Origin: Lineus longissimus
Lineage: Eukaryota; Nemertea; Pilidiophora; Heteronemertea; Lineidae
DNA length: 64,000 nucleotides
Assembly (NCBI RefSeq): GCF_910592395.1
Contig: NC_088322.1
Coordinates: forward strand, 13,263,431 to 13,327,430
Direction of reading: 5' to 3'
The notes below the pieces were generated by a model. It was not told the origin of the DNA, did no database searches, and worked only from the letters and a program-made list of their open reading frames with translations. Both the position numbers and the translations under genes were made by a program. Numbering within the stretch: position 1 is the first letter of the stretch; the number at the start of each line of letters is the position of its first letter. This document shows, one piece after another, positions 59,738-64,000 of the stretch.

Positions 59738-61914
59738 TTCGGGCCTTCTTCTGCTTCTCTGGTATTTTTACTTCCAATCTACAGGTCTGCGGAGAAATCG
59801 GATGCCTGATTTTTCAATGACAAGGCGTTTTGAACACGTAGAATATTCGCTGTATGACAATGTATGAGAAATTTTGCAATGTTTTGCTTTTCAGCCAAAT
59901 AACTCTCATTGACACGTCTAAAACCGCAAAATATAGTGCAAAACTTGTATCTCCATACGTTATCAATGCACAGTTCATTCATCGTTTCTGAAAATAAATA
60001 ATCAAAACAATCTGAAAATTTCGTAGGAAATGTAATTTTTTTCAATATTATGCACTGAAATATATTGTTGTTGTTTTATGCGCAATAATTTTGAAAATTA
60101 GTGCCTTGGATTCTAAAAATAGATTGTCAACCTCCTGACGTCATGAACAGGTGCCCTTTAATCATCAATGACAAAATACCACTTAAGAAGCATTTAGAAC
60201 ATGTTGAGTCTTTTTCGAAGTTGGTACACATCGATGACCATATTATCAATCACATAGAAATGTTTTTATGCTTTTTATTTACCAAAATGACGAAAATGCC
60301 CGTCTCAGACTCTTACCTGACACCCAGGTTCTAGCCACCTATCAAATGTACTCTTTAAATGTACAGGGGTGCAATCAAGGGACGAGAAGAATAGTTCAAC
60401 ATCTTATCAATAGGGGCGCCCAACACTATTTACGTTTTATTCTATTTTTAGAATTTGGAATTCCCCACTCCATGATTTCCTGGTTGTGATTAGATTAGCC
60501 CCCACGCGGCGCTGACGAAACGATTTTATTTTCGTTATCCTTCACCAGAATTTGTTAATGGCAGGATCTTCGGTAAGTTTTAGTGTTTTAACGAAGGGCT
60601 AAACTTTAGAATTACCGATCGGATGTTCCTCCGCACTATATAAGTTGTGAATCGGTTTAAAGGGTTGGGTTAGGGTTAGGCTACTTGTTCATTATTCGGT
60701 ATTCATTCGCCCCTTAGACCTATACTTCCGATCGGGAATTCTAAAGTCGTTCCTATACGTTGTCTCTACTAATAAGCTGCCGCCAGGTGGCCAGTGTGTA
60801 ACCACCATTGGCTAGTTACGGCCACTCTCTGGGAATGTAATGCAAACGAGTTGTTGAGACACTAGAGTCTCTCTAGAGGTTGTGTATACATGACGTATGT
60901 TAGTTAGTTTCATTCAATTGCTTCGGTCGGACGGGTTGAGCAGATCTTGGTGAGTCTATATAGGCCTACTATTGTCAGTTTTGTAAATTAAATCATTTTA
61001 ATTTAACTTTCGTTTTAGAATTGTGAGCTATGATTCATCACCTGATCACTATACAGTAGAACCTCTCTATTAAGGAAACCCTCAAGACTGACAAATGCTA
61101 TCCTTAAGAGGGGGACAATAGTGAAGAGGGAGGGGGCTTTTTCTTTTTTTTCAGGGAATTCCCTCTTGGCATCGACGATCGTCAGGCTTGGCCTCGCGAT
61201 ATCATTTACGCGGGAAGCCTTGGCGGGAATGGACGTGCGTGTGGCATTGCGCAGTGGAATATGAGGGGCGGGAGGGCTGTGTCTGCTACCGGGCTACGAA
61301 GTAGGCTCCTTATGTATCTAGAGTCTAAAACAATGGCAATCAGGTGATACCCTTCCTGACCATTGCGAAACGGCAAGAACAAAGTGTTTACTGTCATATT
61401 AGTTTCTCTTTCTGATTCTACAATAAATTGGGTCAAATCACTGTGTTTCTGAACTTTTAGTCTGACCTTTAATGTATGGTATTCCTATCTGTGGAAGTCG
61501 GGCATCCGTGATTAGTCGGACATGTCAATAATGGATTGCCCAGATTGCAACAGAACTCAAATATGATTGGGTCAGGACATAAACCTCGTGACAAGATAAC
61601 TCCACTTAAATAAATAGTGTCATGCAATGAATAGTGTCCGGCTGAAGAAAAACACATATTTCGGCTGCGACGTGATGGTGTATTGCATGGTATGAAACCA
61701 ACCTGAGGTCTGACGATGAAGACTCGATAAAGACCTCCGGCGTATTTCGTGTGATTCCCTTCCAAGACGTATCATGCTAGACGCAGCCATTAACAACCAC
61801 TTATTTTAGGTTGCAGTGCCACAAAATCGGAGATTTAAAACAGCCTTTATTTCTAATCTCTATGATATCCAACCCTGGAGATAGTGTTACCGCTACCGTA
61901 CAGACGATGTAAAT
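59738..61914. promoter_or_regulatory. Divergent intergenic region between NBR1 and the secreted coiled-coil gene
   Basis: The two start codons face away from each other. A potential tiny plus exon (ATGGCAGGATCTTCG then GTAAGT, 60559) has a phase that does not fit the downstream gene. A MITE end (CAGTAGAACCTCTCTATTAA) lies at 61053-61140. No convincing promoter element or coding exon was seen; the upstream boundary of NBR1 transcription is unknown. Confidence 0.4.
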
Positions 61915-63520
61915 ATGCATTTTGCTCTTAAAGGAAACTGGTAAGTGAACAAGACACGGGTAACTATAAATCTTTTGCAGTTTTTTAAGAACAAATTGTT
62001 GCCCCTAAATTCATAACTACAGATATATTTTTTTACTCCAAGGCACATGTTATCCTAAAGTGGCAACCTTGCGGCCTTATACGGACATTAAATTTTAAAA
62101 AAAACTGTGCGATGTCATCAAAATAAACATGCTTGGTGCCATTAGGAAGTGCATTGCATCAATAATGCAATCAAATGGATATAAATGAACCATAATTCGT
62201 ACACGAAAATTCCAGGGTTACTATAAAAAGAGCATATACTAAAATAGTTAACTACTCGCCGTCCTGCAGGTGGCCAATTGCTATCTTGCTCCTCTCACTA
62301 CTACAAGTCGACCAAGCAATTTCAGACCCATGCGGTGCTGTAAAGACCGAGTTAACTGCCGCAACAAAAGCTAGAGACGAATGTTTAGCTAAGGTGCAGA
62401 AAACATCAGATGAATCATGCGAGGGCTCAAAAGTTGCGGTCAATCTACGAGAGTCTTTGAAGAAGAAGGATGAGAGCCTCAATCAGTACGTGAAGAAGAA
62501 TTCAGCACTGAATACCGAGGTAAACCCTTGACTTCTGCTTGTGTAAGCACCACCTCGTTTGGGCACCAATTTGGGTCGTTGGAGTATTGACTATTAGAAA
62601 CTCCCTCTATCTTTAAGTTGTGCAGTTCTTGTTCTACATGGTTCTTTTTGCACTTGTGTTGGCTATTATATTCTCAAAGTATTGCTTCTCAATGTTTGGA
62701 TGAGCGTTTTTTGTATTATGGTTATAGGCAATTGTTGGGTTTGCTTCCTTGTGACTTCCATATTTGTGTCTATATAGCTTTTGGAATGTCAAGAAATCAA
62801 CAACAATAATAAGGACGAATTGCAACAGCATGAAAAGAGGAAAGCGCTCCTGGATAAAAGGTTGATGGCTACTAAAGAAAAGTTGACAAAATGTGAAGAC
62901 CAGGTACAGACAGACTTTTTACATTACATTACATTTTCGTATTGTAATACAAGACATTAAGAGTTGTTTAGGCTTTTCACCTAATCAGTTACATGTATTG
63001 ACGACCTGACCCTGAAGACTAGTTTCAGATGACGACTGTCTCGGGTGTCTACCGCCCAGTCAGAAGTAAACTAGGTTTCTCCTCCTAGGCTTCAAAAGTA
63101 CCGGTATATAAATGCAGTTTGGGTTAAACTTTTAGTATATGTTATCCTTCAATATTAGCTTTGAGTTCGTGGACATAAACGTTGTTTTGAAGAAGAAGCA
63201 TGTGTGTTGAAATATGTTGTTTAATGTAATTATTAATCTTGAATGTTAAGGTTACTGAATTTGGCCCAGATGATGCCACCGCTGCTCAGCAAGAGATAGT
63301 TTTCCTCCATAAACAGGTGAAAACCCTCCAGGACACTAACGCAGTACAATACATGACGATTGGAGAAGTGCAGAAAAGTTTGAATGAGCTTCGTATCATT
63401 GATGCTGTCTGCCAGTCAAATTACACTAATCTCGAAAAGGATCATGCCAACTGTAACATGTCACAGGGTGCCATTGCTCAAGATTATGAGATATTGAGGA
63501 CTCTTTTGGAATGTAGGTAG
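61915..63520 (+). CDS. Predicted secreted cysteine-containing coiled-coil protein
   Basis: Exons: 61915-61940 (ends before GTAAGT, phase 2), 62270-62519, 62778-62903, 63251-63520; 672 nt, 223 residues, all phases agreeing. Exon 1 plus exon 2 give a signal peptide, MHFALKGNWWPIAILLLSLL, with probable cleavage after QAIS. The mature part is hydrophilic and mostly helical in appearance: charged heptad-like segments (LRESLKKKDESLNQYVKKN, KRKALLDKRLMATKEKL, FLHKQVKTLQ) with eight scattered Cys (for example DPCGA, RDECLA, ESCEG, LLECQ, TKCED). It stops at TGTAGGTAG; if TGTAG|GTAG were used as a donor the protein would continue to the right. I do not recognise a family. Confidence 0.7.
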
Positions 63521-64000
63521 TCGCCTCTGCCTTAGCAGACACCTCTTTACTAAGGATTCCCTCTCTCTTATCAGGACACTGGATTTTGTTCCAAATTGGT
63601 CATTTTCATCGAGTTTGAACTCTTTAATCAAGTCACCTCTCTATGAAGGACAATAATTGTCTGTCCCAATGGTGTCTTTTAATAATAGAGAGGTTCTATT
63701 GTACAATATGATTCGTTTTCGAATTTTCTAACTGTCTCTTAGGCTAAAAGTCCATATCAGTATCCATCTCTCCCATCCATTCTAATCCTGGGCTGTTTAT
63801 TGAGATCCCTCCACAAGCCGGGTGATGGTGGAGCTTGCAGCTGACAATACAACCTGAAATTCAGGTTTTTGATACTTCTACCTCTTATTGAAATATCGAG
63901 AGGTGGAGTCATTGAAAACCACAGGTGCCAGCATGCAGACAATAGTGATGCCATACATATATCATAATGGCCCATGCAACAATAGTCTTCATCTACATAT
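63521..64000. other. Right-edge non-coding sequence with a MITE fragment
   Basis: CACCTCTCTATGAAGGACA ... TTAATAATAGAGAGGTTCTA (about 63640-63702) carries inverted ends related to those at 61053 and 23811. Nothing else supportable is seen; no exon with clear splice signals. Confidence 0.5.

Noticed and set aside
60559-60573. Short plus exon ATGGCAGGATCTTCG followed by GTAAGT as first exon of the secreted protein
   Set aside because: It ends in phase 0 whereas the exon at 62270 needs phase 2; the exon at 61915-61940 fits and completes a signal peptide. It could be an untranslated or unrelated exon.
60660-60680. Telomere-like GGGTTAGGGTTAGG
   Set aside because: Only two units; too short to be an interstitial telomere tract.

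Overview
The window is nuclear DNA of an animal. Its genes are split into many short GT-AG exons, and the intergenic DNA and introns carry SINEs, MITEs, foldback elements, minisatellites and a LINE fragment. The conserved genes and the frequent ACATGT-type words would fit a marine invertebrate (lophotrochozoan, ambulacrarian or cephalochordate), but the sequence alone does not let me name a species. I assembled five protein-coding genes exon by exon; in each, the chosen splice sites keep one open frame. LAYOUT. (1) 1-17,500, minus: an NME8/TXNDC3-type axonemal protein with a thioredoxin domain and three NDK domains. A long acidic tail follows, made of small exons that are all phase 1 at both ends; it runs off the left edge. 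(2) 19,675-42,738, plus: a complete VPS8 (CORVET subunit) of 29 coding exons, 1,407 residues. (3) 28,110-35,410, minus, nested antisense in the 8.9 kb VPS8 intron 20: a gene with a 3CxxC (ZAR1/RTP-like) zinc-binding exon, then one 6.27 kb exon of 39-bp repeats that reads as a Glu/Arg/Gln rod of about 2,000 residues with a C-terminal membrane anchor. This is the most unusual object here. (4) 50,279-59,737, minus: a complete NBR1 autophagy receptor (18 coding exons, 1,203 residues) with PB1, ZZ, coiled coil, FW, LIR, amphipathic helix and UBA, plus two C2H2 fingers and a tryptophan heptapeptide repeat that human NBR1 lacks as far as I recall it. (5) 61,915-63,520, plus: a small predicted secreted, cysteine-containing coiled-coil protein of unknown function. 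ORIENTATION. NME8 and VPS8 are head to head across 2.2 kb. VPS8 and NBR1 converge on a 7.5 kb repeat-filled gap that holds an inverted satellite and one copy of a MITE whose other copy lies in the last VPS8 intron. NBR1 and the secreted-protein gene diverge across 2.2 kb. The genes do not form an operon or one pathway; VPS8 (endosome tethering) and NBR1 (selective autophagy) only share the endolysosomal system. LIMITS. All exon boundaries come from reading splice signals, reading phase and remembered homologues; no alignment or RNA data were available.
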